A stretch of 53,819 bases of DNA from Streptomyces rubellomurinus (GCF_000961885.1 NZ_JZKH01000052.1:1-53819); one strand, 5' to 3'; shown: positions 7,707-21,499, counted from the stretch's first letter. Numbers and translations are program-made. Notes: a model not told the origin generated them from the sequence alone.

Positions 7707-9218
7707 TTACTGGCCTTCCGCGGCAAGCCGCTCCAGGATCAGGTCCTTCACGCGCGCCGCGTCCGCCTGGCCGCGGGTGGCCTTCATGACCGCGCCGACC
7801 AGCGCGCCCACCGCGGCGACCTTGCCGTCGCGGATCTTGGCGGCGATCGCCTCGTTCTCGGCGATGGCCTGGTCGACGGCCGCGCCCAGCGCGGAGTCGT
7901 CCGAGACCACGGCCAGACCGCGCTTCTCGACGACCTCGTCCGGCTCGCCCTCGCCGGCCAGCACGGCCTCGATGACCTGGCGGGCCAGCTTGTCGTTCAG
8001 CTTGCCCTCGGCGACCAGCGCGGCCACCCGGGCGACCTGCGCCGGGGTGATCGGCTGCTCGGCCAGCTCAGTGCCGGTCTCGTTGGCGCGGCGGGCCAGC
8101 TCGCCCATCCACCACTTGCGGGCCTGGTCGGCCGGGGCACCGGCCGCGATGGTCTCCTGGATCGGCTCCACCGCACCGGCGTTGAGCACCGACTGCATGT
8201 CCTTGTCGGACAGGCCCCACTCGGCCTGCAGCCGGGCGCGGCGCACCCGCGGCAGCTCCGGCAGACCGGCGCGCAGCTCCTCGACCCACTCGCGGGCGGG
8301 GGCGATCGGCACCAGGTCCGGCTCGGGGAAGTAGCGGTAGTCCTCGGCGTTGTCCTTGATCCGGCCCGAGGTGGTGCTGCCGTCCTCCTCGTGGAAGTGA
8401 CGGGTCTCCTGGACGATGGTGCCGCCGTCGGTCAGCACGGTCGCGTGCCGCTGGATCTCGAACCGGGCGGCCCGCTCCACGCTGCGCAGCGAGTTGACGT
8501 TCTTGGTCTCCGAGCGGGTGCCGAAGGTCTCGGTGCCGTTCGGGCGCAGCGACAGGTTGACGTCGCAGCGCATCTGCCCCTTGTCCATCCGGGCCTCGGA
8601 GACGCCCAGCGACTTGATGACCTCGCGCAGCTCGGCCACGTACGCCTTGGCGACCTCGGGGGCACGCTCGCCGGCGCCGACGATCGGCTTGGTGACGATC
8701 TCGATCAGCGGGATGCCGGCCCGGTTGTAGTCGAGCAGCGAGTGGGTCGCGCCGTGGATGCGGCCGGTGGCCCCGCCGACGTGGCTGGACTTGCCGGTGT
8801 CCTCCTCCATGTGGGCGCGCTCGATCTCCACGCGGAAGGTCGAGCCGTCCTCCAGCTGCACGTCGAGGTAGCCGTTGAAGGCGATCGGCTCGTCGTACTG
8901 CGAGGTCTGGAAGTTCTTGGGCATGTCCGGGTAGAAGTAGTTCTTCCGCGCGAACCGGCACCACTCGGCGATCTCGCAGTTCAGCGCCAGACCGATCTTG
9001 ACGGCCGACTCCACGCCCACCGCGTTGACCACCGGCAGCGAGCCCGGCAGGCCCAGGCAGGTCGGGCAGGTCTGGCTGTTCGGCTCGGCGCCCAGCTCGG
9101 TCGAGCACCCGCAGAACATCTTGGTCTTGGTGCCGAGCTCGACGTGGACCTCAAGGCCCATCACCGGGTCGTACGACGCGAGAGCGTCCTCGTAGGAGAC
9201 CAGGTTCATGACGCTCAC
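7707..9218 (-). CDS. gatB: Asp-tRNA(Asn)/Glu-tRNA(Gln) amidotransferase subunit B
   Basis: A 503-residue subunit of GatCAB, which amidates mischarged Glu-tRNA(Gln) and Asp-tRNA(Asn) in organisms lacking the direct synthetases. GatB carries the kinase and tRNA-binding functions. The diagnostic N-terminus has [20 protein letters not shown], the zinc-type cysteines (CGCS and CPTC) and [21 protein letters not shown] helical domain and a YqeY-like tail follow. I chose the GTG at 9218 because it lies four bases after AGAAGGGA; the in-frame ATG at 9209 is too far from it. A small membrane-protein gene separates it from gatA. The operon terminator is at 7541-7582. Confidence 0.97.
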   Translation of the reverse strand: MSVMNLVSYEDALASYDPVMGLEVHVELGTKTKMFCGCSTELGAEPNSQTCPTCLGLPGSLPVVNAVGVESAVKIGLALNCEIAEWCRFARKNYFYPDMPKNFQTSQYDEPIAFNGYLDVQLEDGSTFRVEIERAHMEEDTGKSSHVGGATGRIHGATHSLLDYNRAGIPLIEIVTKPIVGAGERAPEVAKAYVAELREVIKSLGVSEARMDKGQMRCDVNLSLRPNGTETFGTRSETKNVNSLRSVERAARFEIQRHATVLTDGGTIVQETRHFHEEDGSTTSGRIKDNAEDYRYFPEPDLVPIAPAREWVEELRAGLPELPRVRRARLQAEWGLSDKDMQSVLNAGAVEPIQETIAAGAPADQARKWWMGELARRANETGTELAEQPITPAQVARVAALVAEGKLNDKLARQVIEAVLAGEGEPDEVVEKRGLAVVSDDSALGAAVDQAIAENEAIAAKIRDGKVAAVGALVGAVMKATRGQADAARVKDLILERLAAEGQ

Positions 9219-9293
9219 AGCGTCCCTTCTCAACTAAAGACTCGGGAGGTACGGGCCCGGCCGCCGCGTCGCGCGGCGGCCGGACCGGGGGCG

Positions 9294-9533
9294 TCAGCCC
9301 TGCAGCACGTCGTCGGAGGCGAGCTGACGCAGCTCGCGCACCAGCAGCGCCGTGCCGGTGATCAGCGCGGCGGCGCCGACCAGGGCGTTGACCAGCTTCA
9401 GGGTGTCGCTCTCGTCGCGGGCGCTGCGGACGTCCTTGACGATGGAGATCGCGCCGAACGCGCTGGTGCCGATGGACAGCAGCAGACCGGGCTTGGAGTG
9501 CTTCCAACCCTTGGCCTTCTCGATCTTGCTCAC
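9294..9533 (-). CDS. Small conserved membrane protein between gatA and gatB
   Basis: A 79-residue protein whose GTG overlaps the gatA stop codon by four bases (GTGA), so the two are translationally coupled. After a basic N-terminus ([13 protein letters not shown]) it has two hydrophobic segments, roughly residues 14-32 and 48-66, and a short charged tail. It is probably an inner-membrane protein with two helices. I recall a hypothetical gene at the same place in other Streptomyces. A membrane protein within an otherwise cytosolic amidotransferase operon is odd. No function can be assigned. Confidence 0.75.
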   Translation of the reverse strand: MSKIEKAKGWKHSKPGLLLSIGTSAFGAISIVKDVRSARDESDTLKLVNALVGAAALITGTALLVRELRQLASDDVLQG

Positions 9534-11038
9534 AGTGCCGGTGCCTCCTCCAGCAGGGTGTGCCCCCACTTGTCGTTGAGTGCGGCCTCGACGGCGCCGC
9601 CCACGCGGTACAGGCGGTCGTCCGCCATCGCGGGCGCGATGATCTGCAGGCCGACCGGGAGATTGTCCTCCGGCGCCAGGCCGACCGGCAGCGACATGGC
9701 CGCGTTGCCCGCCAGGTTCGACGGAATCGTGCACAGGTCGGCCAGGTACATCGCCATCGGGTCGTCGGCGCGCTCGCCGATCGGGAAGGCGGTGGTCGGC
9801 GTGGTCGGCGAGACCAGGACGTCGACGCCGGCGAAGGCCGTGTCGAAGTCCCGCGAGATGAGCGTGCGGACCTTCTGGGCCGAGCCGTAGTAGGCGTCGT
9901 AGTAGCCCGAGGAGAGGGCGTAGGTGCCCAGGATGATGCGGCGCTTGACCTCGTCGCCGAAGCCGGCCTCACGGGTCAGCGCGGTGACGTCCTCGGCCGA
10001 GCGCGAGCCGTCGTCGCCGACCCGCAGGCCGTAGCGCATCGCGTCGAAGCGGGCCAGGTTGGAGGAGCACTCGCTCGGCGCGATCAGGTAGTACGCGGGC
10101 AGCGCCAGGGTGAACGACGGGCAGGACACCTCGACGACCTCGGCGCCCAGCTCGCGCAGCAGCTCCACCGACTCGTTGAAGCGCTGCATCACGCCGGCCT
10201 GGTAGCCCTCGCCGGCGAACTCCTTGACGACGCCGATCCGCATGCCGCGGATGTCGCGCATCTTCGCGGCCTCGACCACGGCCGGGACGGGCGCGTCGAT
10301 CGAGGTCGAGTCCAGCGGGTCGTGCCCGGCGATGGCCTCGTGCAGCAGCGCCGCGTCCAGCACCGTACGGGCGCACGGGCCGCCCTGGTCCAGGCTGCTG
10401 GAGAAGGCGACCAGGCCGTAGCGGGACACCGAGCCGTAGGTCGGCTTCACGCCGACCGTGCCGGTGACGGCGCCGGGCTGGCGGATCGAGCCGCCGGTGT
10501 CGGTGCCGATCGCCAGCGGGGCCTCGAAGGCGGCCAGCGCGGCGGCCGAACCGCCGCCGGAGCCGCCGGGGATGCGGGTGAGGTCCCACGGGTTCCCGGT
10601 CGGGCCGTAGGCCGAGTTCTCGGTGGAGGAGCCCATCGCGAACTCGTCCATGTTGGTCTTGCCGAGGATGACCACGCCGGCGTCCTTGAGACGGCTCGTC
10701 AGCGTGGCGTCGTACGGCGGGATCCAGCCTTCGAGCATCTTCGAACCACAGGTGGTCGGGATGCCCTTGGTGGTGAAGACGTCCTTCAGCGCGAGCGGGA
10801 CACCGGCCAGCGGGCCCAGCTCCTCGCCCTTGGCGCGCTTCTCGTCGACGGCCTTGGCGGCGTTCAGCGCGCCCTCGGTGTCCACGTGCAGGAAGGCGTT
10901 GACCTTCTTGTCGACGGCGTCGATGCGGTCCAGGTGCGCCTGCGCGACCTCGACGGCGGACACCTCGCCCTTGGCGATGGCGGAGGCCGTCTCGGCGGCT
11001 GTCCACTTAATGATCGGAGTGGGGATCATCTCGGTCAT
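9530..11038 (-). CDS. gatA: Asp-tRNA(Asn)/Glu-tRNA(Gln) amidotransferase subunit A
   Basis: A 502-residue amidase-signature subunit that releases ammonia from glutamine for GatB. The Ser-cisSer-Lys triad is visible as Lys85 in VPLALKDVF, Ser160 in the Gly/Ser-rich [11 protein letters not shown] and Ser184 in [11 protein letters not shown]. The length is normal. The ATG at 11038 follows GGGGAGG with 8-base spacing, five bases past the gatC stop codon. The 3' end overlaps the start of the small membrane-protein gene by four bases. Confidence 0.97.
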   Translation of the reverse strand: MTEMIPTPIIKWTAAETASAIAKGEVSAVEVAQAHLDRIDAVDKKVNAFLHVDTEGALNAAKAVDEKRAKGEELGPLAGVPLALKDVFTTKGIPTTCGSKMLEGWIPPYDATLTSRLKDAGVVILGKTNMDEFAMGSSTENSAYGPTGNPWDLTRIPGGSGGGSAAALAAFEAPLAIGTDTGGSIRQPGAVTGTVGVKPTYGSVSRYGLVAFSSSLDQGGPCARTVLDAALLHEAIAGHDPLDSTSIDAPVPAVVEAAKMRDIRGMRIGVVKEFAGEGYQAGVMQRFNESVELLRELGAEVVEVSCPSFTLALPAYYLIAPSECSSNLARFDAMRYGLRVGDDGSRSAEDVTALTREAGFGDEVKRRIILGTYALSSGYYDAYYGSAQKVRTLISRDFDTAFAGVDVLVSPTTPTTAFPIGERADDPMAMYLADLCTIPSNLAGNAAMSLPVGLAPEDNLPVGLQIIAPAMADDRLYRVGGAVEAALNDKWGHTLLEEAPAL

Positions 11039-11043
11039 CTCGG

Positions 11044-11340
11044 TCAGTCCTCCCCGAGGATCTGCGGCACACGGAAACGCTGCTCCTCGGCGGCGGGGGC
11101 GCCGGACAGCGCCTGCTCCGGGGTGAGCGACGGCCGCACCTCGTCCGCGCGCATGACGTTGGTCAGCGGCAGCGGGTGGGAGGTCGGCGGGACGTCCTGT
11201 CCGGCGACCTCGGAAACGCGGGCGACCGCGCCGATGATCACGTCGAGCTGCTCGGCGAAGTGGTCCAGCTCTTCGGGCTTCAGCTCAAGACGCGACAGCC
11301 GGGCGAGGTGGGCGACCTCCTCGCGCGTGATGCCAGGCAT
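11044..11340 (-). CDS. gatC: Asp-tRNA(Asn)/Glu-tRNA(Gln) amidotransferase subunit C
   Basis: A 98-residue subunit that wraps around GatA and stabilises the GatA-GatB contact. The family signature is clear: [20 protein letters not shown] at the N-terminus, a central helix ([16 protein letters not shown]) and the RADEVRPSL segment. The gene is first in the operon gatC-gatA-small gene-gatB. The ATG at 11340 follows CACCCTGAGGATC. The 250-bp upstream region carries a possible promoter at 11452-11483. Confidence 0.95.
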   Translation of the reverse strand: MPGITREEVAHLARLSRLELKPEELDHFAEQLDVIIGAVARVSEVAGQDVPPTSHPLPLTNVMRADEVRPSLTPEQALSGAPAAEEQRFRVPQILGED

Positions 11341-11451
11341 GCAGCGATCCTCAGGGTGAGTTCTGGTGAGGCCCGGCGGCGCCTGCCGGCGTGCCGGGCC
11401 CGGGCAGGAGCAGCCGGGTTCGGCGCTCCGTCCTCGTGGTCTTTGGACCCC

Positions 11452-11483
11452 ATCCTATGGGGCGCGGCCCGGCCACCGGCCAA
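11452..11483 (-). promoter_or_regulatory. Possible promoter of the gatCAB operon
   Basis: On the minus strand TAGGAT (11457-11452) is an exact actinomycete -10 hexamer about 110 bp before gatC. The best -35 is TTGGCC at 11483-11478, with a long 20-bp spacer, so the call is weak. The rest of the 250-bp gap between the RmdB-like gene and gatC shows nothing else. Confidence 0.4.
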
Positions 11484-11590
11484 CGAGTGACCCCGGAGCC
11501 GCGTCACCGCGGCCGCGCACGGCCCCGCCCCCGCTCCCCGACCCACCCGGGGCGCCGGCCGACCGACGGCCGGCCGACACCCGGGGCGGT

Positions 11591-13549
11591 CTACTGCGGC
11601 CGCACGCGGGCCCACCCCTGGGCGCCGGGCGCCTTGAACTCCAGCTGCGCGGCGGACACCGGCTGGGGCCGCGGCGCCGCGGGGAGGTGGTTGACGTGCG
11701 GGGCGTGCTGGACCTGCCTGCCGCTCGGCAGGTGCGGAACGAGCGGGACGTGCTGGGCGGCGGCGGCCGGCGGCAGGACCGGGGGCCGGGCCGGCGGAAT
11801 CACGGGCGGCAGGACGGGCGGCAGCACCGGCTGGACGGCGGCGGCCGCGGGCTGCGCCACCGGCTGGGCGAGCGGCTGCGCCACCGGCTGGATCGCCGGC
11901 TTCCCGCAGCCCGGCTGGTTCACCGGCCGGGTGACCGGCGAACCGGCCGGGGCGATGCCCAGCCGCTCCACCGGCGGGGCGCCGGCCGTGCGGTGCACCC
12001 GCAGCCAGGCGGTGGCCTGCTCGGCCGGCAGCGCGGCCGACACCAGCCAGCCCTGCACCGCGTCCACGCCCAGCCCGTGCAGCCGCTCCCAGGTCTCGTC
12101 GTCCTCGACGCCCTCGGCGACCACCGTCAGCCCGAGCGAGTGGGCGAGCTCCACCGAGCAGCGGACCACCGCCGCGTCGTGGTCGTCGGCGACCATCCGG
12201 GAGACGAAGGAGCGGTCGATCTTGAGCTCGCCGACCGGCAGGCTGCGCAGCCGCACCAGCGAGGAGTGCCCGGTGCCGAAGTCGTCCAGGGACATCCCGA
12301 CGCCGTAGCCGCGCAGTTCGGCCAGGGTGTCGGCGGCGCGGCGGGAGTCGTCCAGCAGCAGCCGCTCGGTGATCTCCAGCTGGAGCGCGTGGGCCGGCAC
12401 CCGGTGCCGGACGAGGTGCCCGGCGACGCGCTGGGCGAAGCCGGGGTTGAGCACGTCGCGCGGCGAGACGTTCACCGCGACCTGCACCTCCAGGCCCTCC
12501 TGGCGCCAGCTGGCGAGCTGGCCGACCGCCGCCTCCAGCACGTAGTCGGTGAGCCGGGGCATCAGGCCGCTGGACTCGGCGAGCCCGACGAACTCGTCCG
12601 GCGAGACCCTGCCCTGCCCGGGCCGCTCCCAGCGCAGCAGCGCCTCCAGGCCGACCACCCGGCCGTCGAAGGCCACCTTGGGCTGGTAGTGCAGCTGCAC
12701 CTCGCCGGTCTCCAGCGCCCGCCGGAGGTCGCCGAGCAGCCCGATCCGGTACGGCGTGTCGACGTCCTGCGCCTCGTCGTACTGGGCGACGCCGCTGCAG
12801 CCGCGCTGGGCATGGCCCATCGCGACGTCCGCGCGGCGCAGCAGCGCCTCGGCGTCCTGGGCGTGCTGCGGGTAGACGCAGACCCCGGCGCTGGCCTCCA
12901 GGACGAGCAGCAGCCCGTCGAGGCGGATCGGCGCGGCGAGTTCGGCGATGAGCGCCTTGGCGACGCGCTCCAGGCTGTCCGGGCAGTTGATGCCGGGCAG
13001 CAGGACGGCGAACTCGTCGCCGCCCATCCGGGCCACCATGGGCCGGCCGCGCCGGTAGTACCGGGGCAGGCCGGCGAAGACGTCGTCGATGGACTCCCGG
13101 GTGGCGCTGCCGGCCGGGCCGCCGGAGCGCAGCGCGCGGTGCAGGCGGCGGGCGATGTGCACCAGCAGCCGGTCGCCCGCGGTGTGTCCGAGCGTGTCGT
13201 TGAGCGATCGGAACCGATCGAGATCGAGCAGTATCAGACCGACGCTGCACTTCTCGCCGTGCGCGACGATCGCCTCCTGAGCCGCCAGGAGTAACGCCTG
13301 ACGGTTCGGCAGGTCGGTGAGCGGGTCGGTGAGCTGGTCGCGGGCGCGGTCCCGGGCGATCCGCCAGGCCGCGACCAGCACGGCGAGGGGCACCGCAAAC
13401 AGCGGCAACAGCTCGGGTTCGTACCGGTAGACCAGGACGGCGAGCGGGATGAGCGGCGCAGCACCGGCCAGCAGTACGCCGAGCAGCAGGACCGCACCTG
13501 CCACCCCCTGCGGCGGGCGTGTGGGAGCGCCGCCGGTCGTACGATCCAT
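11591..13549 (-). CDS. rmdB: Membrane GGDEF-EAL protein, RmdB-like c-di-GMP enzyme
   Basis: A 652-residue protein with two N-terminal membrane helices (about 16-62), a GGDEF domain (about 70-260), an EAL domain (about 265-520) and a Pro/Gln-rich tail. Both active sites look intact: GGDEF at 176-180; LEALLRW at 301-307, EITERL, DDFGTGHSSL from 422 and Lys443 in ELKIDRSF. An insertion of about 30 residues (141-170) lies just before GGDEF, and the I-site is lost (RGRP instead of RxxD). The tail has QPVAQP- and VLPP-type repeats. Its position between gatC and ligA matches RmdB (SCO5495), a characterised phosphodiesterase, as I recall; that is the basis for the symbol. Confidence 0.88.
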   Translation of the reverse strand: MDRTTGGAPTRPPQGVAGAVLLLGVLLAGAAPLIPLAVLVYRYEPELLPLFAVPLAVLVAAWRIARDRARDQLTDPLTDLPNRQALLLAAQEAIVAHGEKCSVGLILLDLDRFRSLNDTLGHTAGDRLLVHIARRLHRALRSGGPAGSATRESIDDVFAGLPRYYRRGRPMVARMGGDEFAVLLPGINCPDSLERVAKALIAELAAPIRLDGLLLVLEASAGVCVYPQHAQDAEALLRRADVAMGHAQRGCSGVAQYDEAQDVDTPYRIGLLGDLRRALETGEVQLHYQPKVAFDGRVVGLEALLRWERPGQGRVSPDEFVGLAESSGLMPRLTDYVLEAAVGQLASWRQEGLEVQVAVNVSPRDVLNPGFAQRVAGHLVRHRVPAHALQLEITERLLLDDSRRAADTLAELRGYGVGMSLDDFGTGHSSLVRLRSLPVGELKIDRSFVSRMVADDHDAAVVRCSVELAHSLGLTVVAEGVEDDETWERLHGLGVDAVQGWLVSAALPAEQATAWLRVHRTAGAPPVERLGIAPAGSPVTRPVNQPGCGKPAIQPVAQPLAQPVAQPAAAAVQPVLPPVLPPVIPPARPPVLPPAAAAQHVPLVPHLPSGRQVQHAPHVNHLPAAPRPQPVSAAQLEFKAPGAQGWARVRPQ

Positions 13550-13771
13550 AAGCCCTGTCCTCCGTCGGGCCCGCCCCGTCAGGCCGCCTTAACGGTGAGG
13601 CACCGTGCCGGTACCGACAGCTGCCGGGCATGGAGCGACCCCGAGGAGCCCCGGCTCAGCCGGTGCCCCCACCCCTGCTGACACTCTGTTGCGCTCCAGG
13701 GTATGCCGGGGTCCACCCGGTGGGCAGACTTTCGGACAACCGGAAACGCGCCACCGCGCCGGGTACCGCAC

Positions 13772-13795
13772 GGTGAAACAATGCCCGATTTCACG
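13772..13795. promoter_or_regulatory. GTGAAA-N10-TTTCAC palindrome upstream of the RmdB-like gene
   Basis: The 334-bp gap from 13550 to 13883 contains a 7-bp inverted repeat, GGTGAAA (13772-13778) and TTTCACG (13789-13795), 6 bp of which are perfect. Read on the minus strand it is CGTGA...TCACC, close to the BldD consensus AGTGA(n)TCACC. It lies about 220 bp upstream of the RmdB-like start. No other element in this gap is convincing. Confidence 0.35.
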
Positions 13796-13883
13796 ATGCG
13801 GCACCCGGTGACGTTGCATCAGGACGATAACAAGACGGATTCGGCCATGTGTTGATCGGGTCGGAACTCCGTCCGTCCGGGGG

Positions 13884-17235
<3,352 letters not shown>

Positions 17236-17261
17236 CCCTCCGAGCCTAGTGCCCGGGGGCG

Positions 17262-17951
17262 TCAGCGCCCCGGGCGGACGGTGATGTCGGTGATCTCCGC
17301 GTCCCGCGAGGCGTCCAGCGCGGCGAGGACCGCCTTCGCGACGGACTCCGGGTCGATCCAGCGGTCGGCGTCGTACGCCTTGCCCTCCTGCTGGTGCACC
17401 TTCACCTGCATCGCGGTGGCGGTGCGGCCCGGGTAGACGGAGGTGACCCGGACGCCGTTCGCGTGCTCCTCCTGGCGCAGCGAGTCGGCGAGGGCGCGCA
17501 GACCGTGCTTGCTGGCGGCGTAGGCCGACCACTCGGCGTGCGCGTGCAGGCCGGCGCCCGAGTTGACGAACACCACGTGGCCCTTGACCAGGCGCAGCGA
17601 GGGCAGCAGCAGCCGGGTCAGCTCGGCGGGGGCGACCAGGTTGACGTTCAGCTGCTCCTGCCAGGCCTTGACCGGCAGTTCGCCGACCTGGCCCAGCTCG
17701 ACCACGCCGGCGACGTGCAGCAGCGAGTCCAGCTCGACGGGCGGCAGCTGGTGCCCGAACGCCCAGGACAGCTTCGCCGGGTCGCCCAGGTCGCCGACCA
17801 GGGTCCGCGCCCCGGGGAACCGCTCGCGCAGCTCGGCGGCCCGCCGCGCGTCCCGGGCGAGCAGCCACAGTTCGTCGCCGCGCTCGGCCAGTCGCTCCGC
17901 CAGGACGGCGCCGATGCCGGAGCCCGCGCCCGTGATCAGATGTGCAGCCAT
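17262..17951 (-). CDS. Short-chain dehydrogenase/reductase
   Basis: A 229-residue classical SDR. The Rossmann glycine motif TGAGSGIG is at 7-14, the catalytic Ser is near 131 (VNSGAG), and Tyr144 and Lys148 are in YAASK. VYPGRTAT follows, as in the family. It should reduce or oxidise a small carbonyl or alcohol with NAD(P)(H); the substrate cannot be deduced. The ATG follows GAGAGGATCGGGG. It lies 26 bp upstream of the MetE-like gene and 13 bp downstream of the LOG-family gene, so the three could share a transcript. Confidence 0.9.
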   Translation of the reverse strand: MAAHLITGAGSGIGAVLAERLAERGDELWLLARDARRAAELRERFPGARTLVGDLGDPAKLSWAFGHQLPPVELDSLLHVAGVVELGQVGELPVKAWQEQLNVNLVAPAELTRLLLPSLRLVKGHVVFVNSGAGLHAHAEWSAYAASKHGLRALADSLRQEEHANGVRVTSVYPGRTATAMQVKVHQQEGKAYDADRWIDPESVAKAVLAALDASRDAEITDITVRPGR

Positions 17952-17964
17952 GGCCCCGATCCTC

Positions 17965-18489
17965 TCAGGCCTTGAGCTGCTCGAACACCTCGGCGGGCGT
18001 GTCGGCGAAGGTGACCAGCTCGGCGAGCGGCTTCGGCAGGAAGCCCTCGGCGTCCATCCGCTCCAGCTGGGTGCGCATGCCGTCGTAGAACCCCTCGGTG
18101 TCGAGGACGACGACCGGCTTGTCGAACATCCCGTGCTTCTTCAGCTCCAGCACCTCGGTGACCTCGTCCAGCGTCCCGAGCCCGCCCACGAGCACCACGA
18201 TCGCGTCCGCCCGGCCCGCCAGCTCGGCCTTGCGCTCCGCGAGATCGGCCGTCCACACCAGCTCGTCCGCCCCGGCGTACGCCTTGTGCCGCAGCATCTC
18301 GACCATCACCCCGACGAGCTTCCCGCCCGCCGCCTTGACGTTGTCGGCCAGCAGCCCCATCAGCCCGGCGTCCGACCCGCCCCACACCAGCGTGTGCCCG
18401 CCCTCACCCAGCAGCCGCGCGAACTCGGCGGCGGGGGCGGTGTAGCGGTCGTCGAGCGAGTACGCGGAGCAGAAGACGCAGATGTTCAT
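17965..18489 (-). CDS. LOG-family (TIGR00730) protein, putative nucleotide 5'-monophosphate phosphoribohydrolase
   Basis: A 174-residue Rossmann-like protein of the LOG group, which in characterised members cleaves cytokinin or adenosine monophosphates to base and ribose 5-phosphate. It shows CVFCSAYSLDDRY at the N-terminus, LVWGGSDAGLMG and the active-site loop VVLVGGLGTLDEVTE, equivalent to PGGxGTxxE with the Pro replaced by Val. The catalytic Arg-Lys pair is present in LAERKAEL. I chose the ATG at 18489 (MNICVF); an upstream in-frame start at 18525 would add a non-conserved dozen residues. Confidence 0.85.
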   Translation of the reverse strand: MNICVFCSAYSLDDRYTAPAAEFARLLGEGGHTLVWGGSDAGLMGLLADNVKAAGGKLVGVMVEMLRHKAYAGADELVWTADLAERKAELAGRADAIVVLVGGLGTLDEVTEVLELKKHGMFDKPVVVLDTEGFYDGMRTQLERMDAEGFLPKPLAELVTFADTPAEVFEQLKA

Positions 18490-18533
18490 AGTGCTGACTG
18501 GTCTATCACGCCCGGCCGCCCCCACTCATCCCC

Positions 18534-19091
18534 TTAATCCGGGTACGGCACGAGCTCGGACAGGCCCAGGCTGAAGCCGAACGGCTCCGGGACGGTGATC
18601 GCGTCCCCGAACTTCCGGTCGCTGCGCGTGTGGTAGCGGTCGTGGTCCGGCTCGGAGAAGAGCGTCACCGTCTGCTGGCGCGGATCGACGATGAGGTAGA
18701 GCGGGACGCGCATCACGGCGTAGTCGCGCAGCTTGTCCATCCAGTCGTTGCCCGGGTTGGACGGCGAGACGATCTCCACGGCGATCAGGGCCTCCTCGGC
18801 GGGGGCCTTGTTGCCCGGTTGGGAGAGGACCGCCAGCGGGAGGTACGTCAGATCCGGCTCGCGGCCCTTGGAGACGTCCGGGCTGACGATCTCGCTCCGC
18901 TCACTGGGCAGGTAGCCGTCCGGGGCGTGCTGCTCGAACTGCCGGCGCACCTGCGCCACGTTGAGCTGGTGGATGTTGGACGGCGACGCCTGCACGATCA
19001 GCGTGTCTCCGGACCACTCGATCCGGACGCCGTCCGGGGCGATCCGCTCCAGCTCCTCGATGAAGTCGCGGTGCTGCTCGTAGAAGGTCAT
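18534..19091 (-). CDS. Uma2-family (DUF820) nuclease-fold protein
   Basis: A 185-residue protein of the Uma2/DUF820 family, which has a PD-(D/E)XK restriction-nuclease fold. The central run carries EPDLTYLP, then IAVEIVSPSN, then MDKLRDYAVMRVPLYLIVDP, which gives the Asp, Glu and Lys positions of the fold. These genes are numerous in actinomycetes and cyanobacteria and their role is unproven. The ATG follows GAAGGGGACGGC. It is followed 44 bp later by the LOG-family gene. Confidence 0.85.
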   Translation of the reverse strand: MTFYEQHRDFIEELERIAPDGVRIEWSGDTLIVQASPSNIHQLNVAQVRRQFEQHAPDGYLPSERSEIVSPDVSKGREPDLTYLPLAVLSQPGNKAPAEEALIAVEIVSPSNPGNDWMDKLRDYAVMRVPLYLIVDPRQQTVTLFSEPDHDRYHTRSDRKFGDAITVPEPFGFSLGLSELVPYPD

Positions 19092-19131
19092 GCCGTCCCC
19101 TTCGGATGCGGTTTCCCACTGCCCCCGGAGC

Positions 19132-20268
19132 CTAGGCCTGAAGGGCGGGCCGTTCGGTCGTGGCGATGGTGGCCGAGCCGACGACGCGGGTGCCGTCGTA
19201 CAGGACCACGGCCTGGCCGGGGGCGATGCCGCGGGCGGGGGTGTCGAGCCGCACCCGCAGTTCGCCGTCGACGACCGCGGCCGTCACCGGCACCTCCTCG
19301 CCGTGGGCGCGGAGTTGGGCGGTGTAGCGGCCGTCGACGAGGGGCTCGGTGCCGCACCAGCGGGGGCGGATGGCGGTGAGCCCGACGACGTCGAGGCCTT
19401 CGACCGGGCCGACCGTCACGGTGTTGTTCACCGGGGAGATGTCGAGCACGTAGCGCGGCTTGCCGTCCGCCGCCGGGCGGCCGATGCGCAGGCCCTTGCG
19501 CTGGCCGATGGTGAAGCCGTAGGCGCCGTCGTGCTCGCCGAGCTTGGTGCCGTCGACGTCGAGGATGTCGCCGGTGGCCGTACCGAGGTGCCGGGCGAGG
19601 AAGCCCTGGGTGTCGCCGTCCGCGATGAAGCAGATGTCGTGGCTGTCGGGCTTCTTGGCCACCGCGAGGCCGCGCTGCTCGGCCTCGGCCCGGATGGCGT
19701 CCTTGGTGGTGTCGCCGAGCGGGAAGAGGGAGTGGGCGAGCTGGTCCGCGTCCAGCACGCCGAGGACGTACGACTGGTCCTTGGCGCCGTCGACGGCCCG
19801 GTGCAGCTCCCGCGAGCCGTCCGGCAGGTCGACGATGCGGGCGTAGTGGCCGGTGCAGACGGCGTCGAAGCCGAGCGCGATCGCCTTGTCGAGCAGGGCC
19901 GCGAACTTGATCTTCTCGTTGCAGCGCAGGCACGGGTTGGGCGTGCGGCCGGCGGCGTACTCGGCGACGAAGTCGTCGATGACGTCCTCGCGGAAGCGCT
20001 CGGCGAGGTCCCAGACGTAGAACGGGATGCCGATGACGTCGGCCGCCCGCCAGGCGTCGCGGGAGTCCTCGATGGTGCAGCAGCCGCGGGCGCCGGTGCG
20101 GAAGGACTGCGGGTTGGCGGAGAGCGCCAGGTGGACGCCGGTCACCTCGTGGCCGGCTTCGACGGCGCGGGCGGCGGCGACGGCGGAGTCGACACCGCCG
20201 GACATGGCCGCGAGCACGCGCAGTCGGCCGGTGGACGGGGTGGTCGGGGCGCCCGGGAAGTCAGTCAT
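19132..20268 (-). CDS. mnmA: tRNA-specific 2-thiouridylase MnmA
   Basis: A 378-residue enzyme that thiolates U34 of the Lys, Glu and Gln tRNAs using ATP and a persulfide. The PP-loop SGGVDS is at 23-28. The catalytic cysteines are Cys112 in TPNPCLRCN and Cys212 in [19 protein letters not shown] is also typical. It lies 49 bp after the cysteine desulfurase gene, the likely sulfur donor. No Shine-Dalgarno is visible before the ATG. A TACCCT hexamer (20284-20279) lies 10 bp upstream, so a separate near-leaderless transcript is possible. Confidence 0.96.
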   Translation of the reverse strand: MTDFPGAPTTPSTGRLRVLAAMSGGVDSAVAAARAVEAGHEVTGVHLALSANPQSFRTGARGCCTIEDSRDAWRAADVIGIPFYVWDLAERFREDVIDDFVAEYAAGRTPNPCLRCNEKIKFAALLDKAIALGFDAVCTGHYARIVDLPDGSRELHRAVDGAKDQSYVLGVLDADQLAHSLFPLGDTTKDAIRAEAEQRGLAVAKKPDSHDICFIADGDTQGFLARHLGTATGDILDVDGTKLGEHDGAYGFTIGQRKGLRIGRPAADGKPRYVLDISPVNNTVTVGPVEGLDVVGLTAIRPRWCGTEPLVDGRYTAQLRAHGEEVPVTAAVVDGELRVRLDTPARGIAPGQAVVLYDGTRVVGSATIATTERPALQA

Positions 20269-20317
20269 GGTGACTACAAGGGTACGGGGCGCCCGAACAT
20301 GCCCGACAGCCGGAGAG

Positions 20318-21499
20318 TCACCGCCGGACCGAGGCCAGCCCCGCGTTGCGGGCCCGCTGCACGGCCGGCCCGATGGCGTCCGTGAGCGCCGTCACGTCCT
20401 CCCGCACCGAGGTGTGCCCGAGCGAGAACCGCAGCGCCGAGCGCGCCAGCAGCGGGTCGACGCCCATCGCGAGCAGCACGTGGCTGGGCTGCGGCACCCC
20501 GGCGGAGCAGGCGGAGCCGGTGGAGCACTCGATGCCGGCCGCGTCGAGCAGCATCAGCAGGGCGTCGCCCTCGCAGCCGGGGAAGGAGAAGTGGGCGTTG
20601 GCGGGGAGCCGGCCCCCGGCGGCCGGGTCGCCGTTCAGGACGGCGTCGGGGACGGCGGCGAGCACGCCGGCGACGAGCTCGTCGCGCAGTCCGCCGAGCA
20701 GGACGGCGTGCTCCTCCCGGTGTTCCACGGCGACGGCCGCGGCGGCGGCGAAGCCGGCGGCGGCGGGGGCGTCCAGGGTCCCGGAGCGGACGTCGCGCTC
20801 CTGTCCGCCGCCGTGGAGCAGCGGGACGGGCGTGGCGCCGCGGGTGAGCAGCAGGGCGCCGATGCCGAAGGGCCCGCCGATCTTGTGGCCGGTGACGGTG
20901 AGCGCGGTGAGGCCGGACTCGGCGAAGGAGACCGGGACCTGACCGAGCGCCTGCACCGCGTCGGCGTGCATCGGGATGCCGAACTCGGCGGCGACGGCGG
21001 CGAGTTCGCGGACGGGCTGGACGGTGCCGACCTCGTTGTTGGCCCACATCACGGTGACCAGGGCGACGGAGGACGGGTCCCGTTCGATCGCGGCGCGCAG
21101 GGCTTCGGGGTGCACCCGGCCCAGGGGGTCCACCGGCAGGTACTCGACGTCGGCGCCCTCGTGCTCGGCGAGCCAGTGGACGGCGTCCAGCACCGCGTGG
21201 TGCTCGACGGGGCTGCACAGCACCCGGGTGCGGGCCGGGTCGGCGCCGCGGCGGGCCCAGTACAGGCCCTTGACGGCCAGGTTGTCGGACTCGGTGCCGC
21301 CGCCGGTGAGGACGATCTCGCTGGGGCGGGCGCCGAGCGACTCGGCCAGCGACTCGCGGGACTCCTCGACCACCCGGCGGGCCCGGCGGCCGGCCGCGTG
21401 CAGGGACGAGGCGTTGCCGACCACCCCCAGGTGCGCCGTCATCGCGGCGATCGCCTCGGGCAGCATCGGCGTGGTCGCCGCATGGTCCAGGTATGGCAT
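20318..21499 (-). CDS. Cysteine desulfurase (IscS/NifS class V aminotransferase)
   Basis: A 393-residue PLP enzyme that moves sulfur from cysteine to an active-site persulfide. It has [10 protein letters not shown] at the N-terminus, TGGGTESDN, the PLP lysine Lys206 in [10 protein letters not shown] and the persulfide Cys331 in STGSACSAG. Its position just upstream of mnmA points to tRNA thiolation. I chose the ATG at 21499 ([10 protein letters not shown]), because TACAAT at 21514-21509 would be a -10 that starts transcription only a few bases before it; the alternative ATG at 21505 is too close to that hexamer. Confidence 0.94.
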   Translation of the reverse strand: MPYLDHAATTPMLPEAIAAMTAHLGVVGNASSLHAAGRRARRVVEESRESLAESLGARPSEIVLTGGGTESDNLAVKGLYWARRGADPARTRVLCSPVEHHAVLDAVHWLAEHEGADVEYLPVDPLGRVHPEALRAAIERDPSSVALVTVMWANNEVGTVQPVRELAAVAAEFGIPMHADAVQALGQVPVSFAESGLTALTVTGHKIGGPFGIGALLLTRGATPVPLLHGGGQERDVRSGTLDAPAAAGFAAAAAVAVEHREEHAVLLGGLRDELVAGVLAAVPDAVLNGDPAAGGRLPANAHFSFPGCEGDALLMLLDAAGIECSTGSACSAGVPQPSHVLLAMGVDPLLARSALRFSLGHTSVREDVTALTDAIGPAVQRARNAGLASVRR

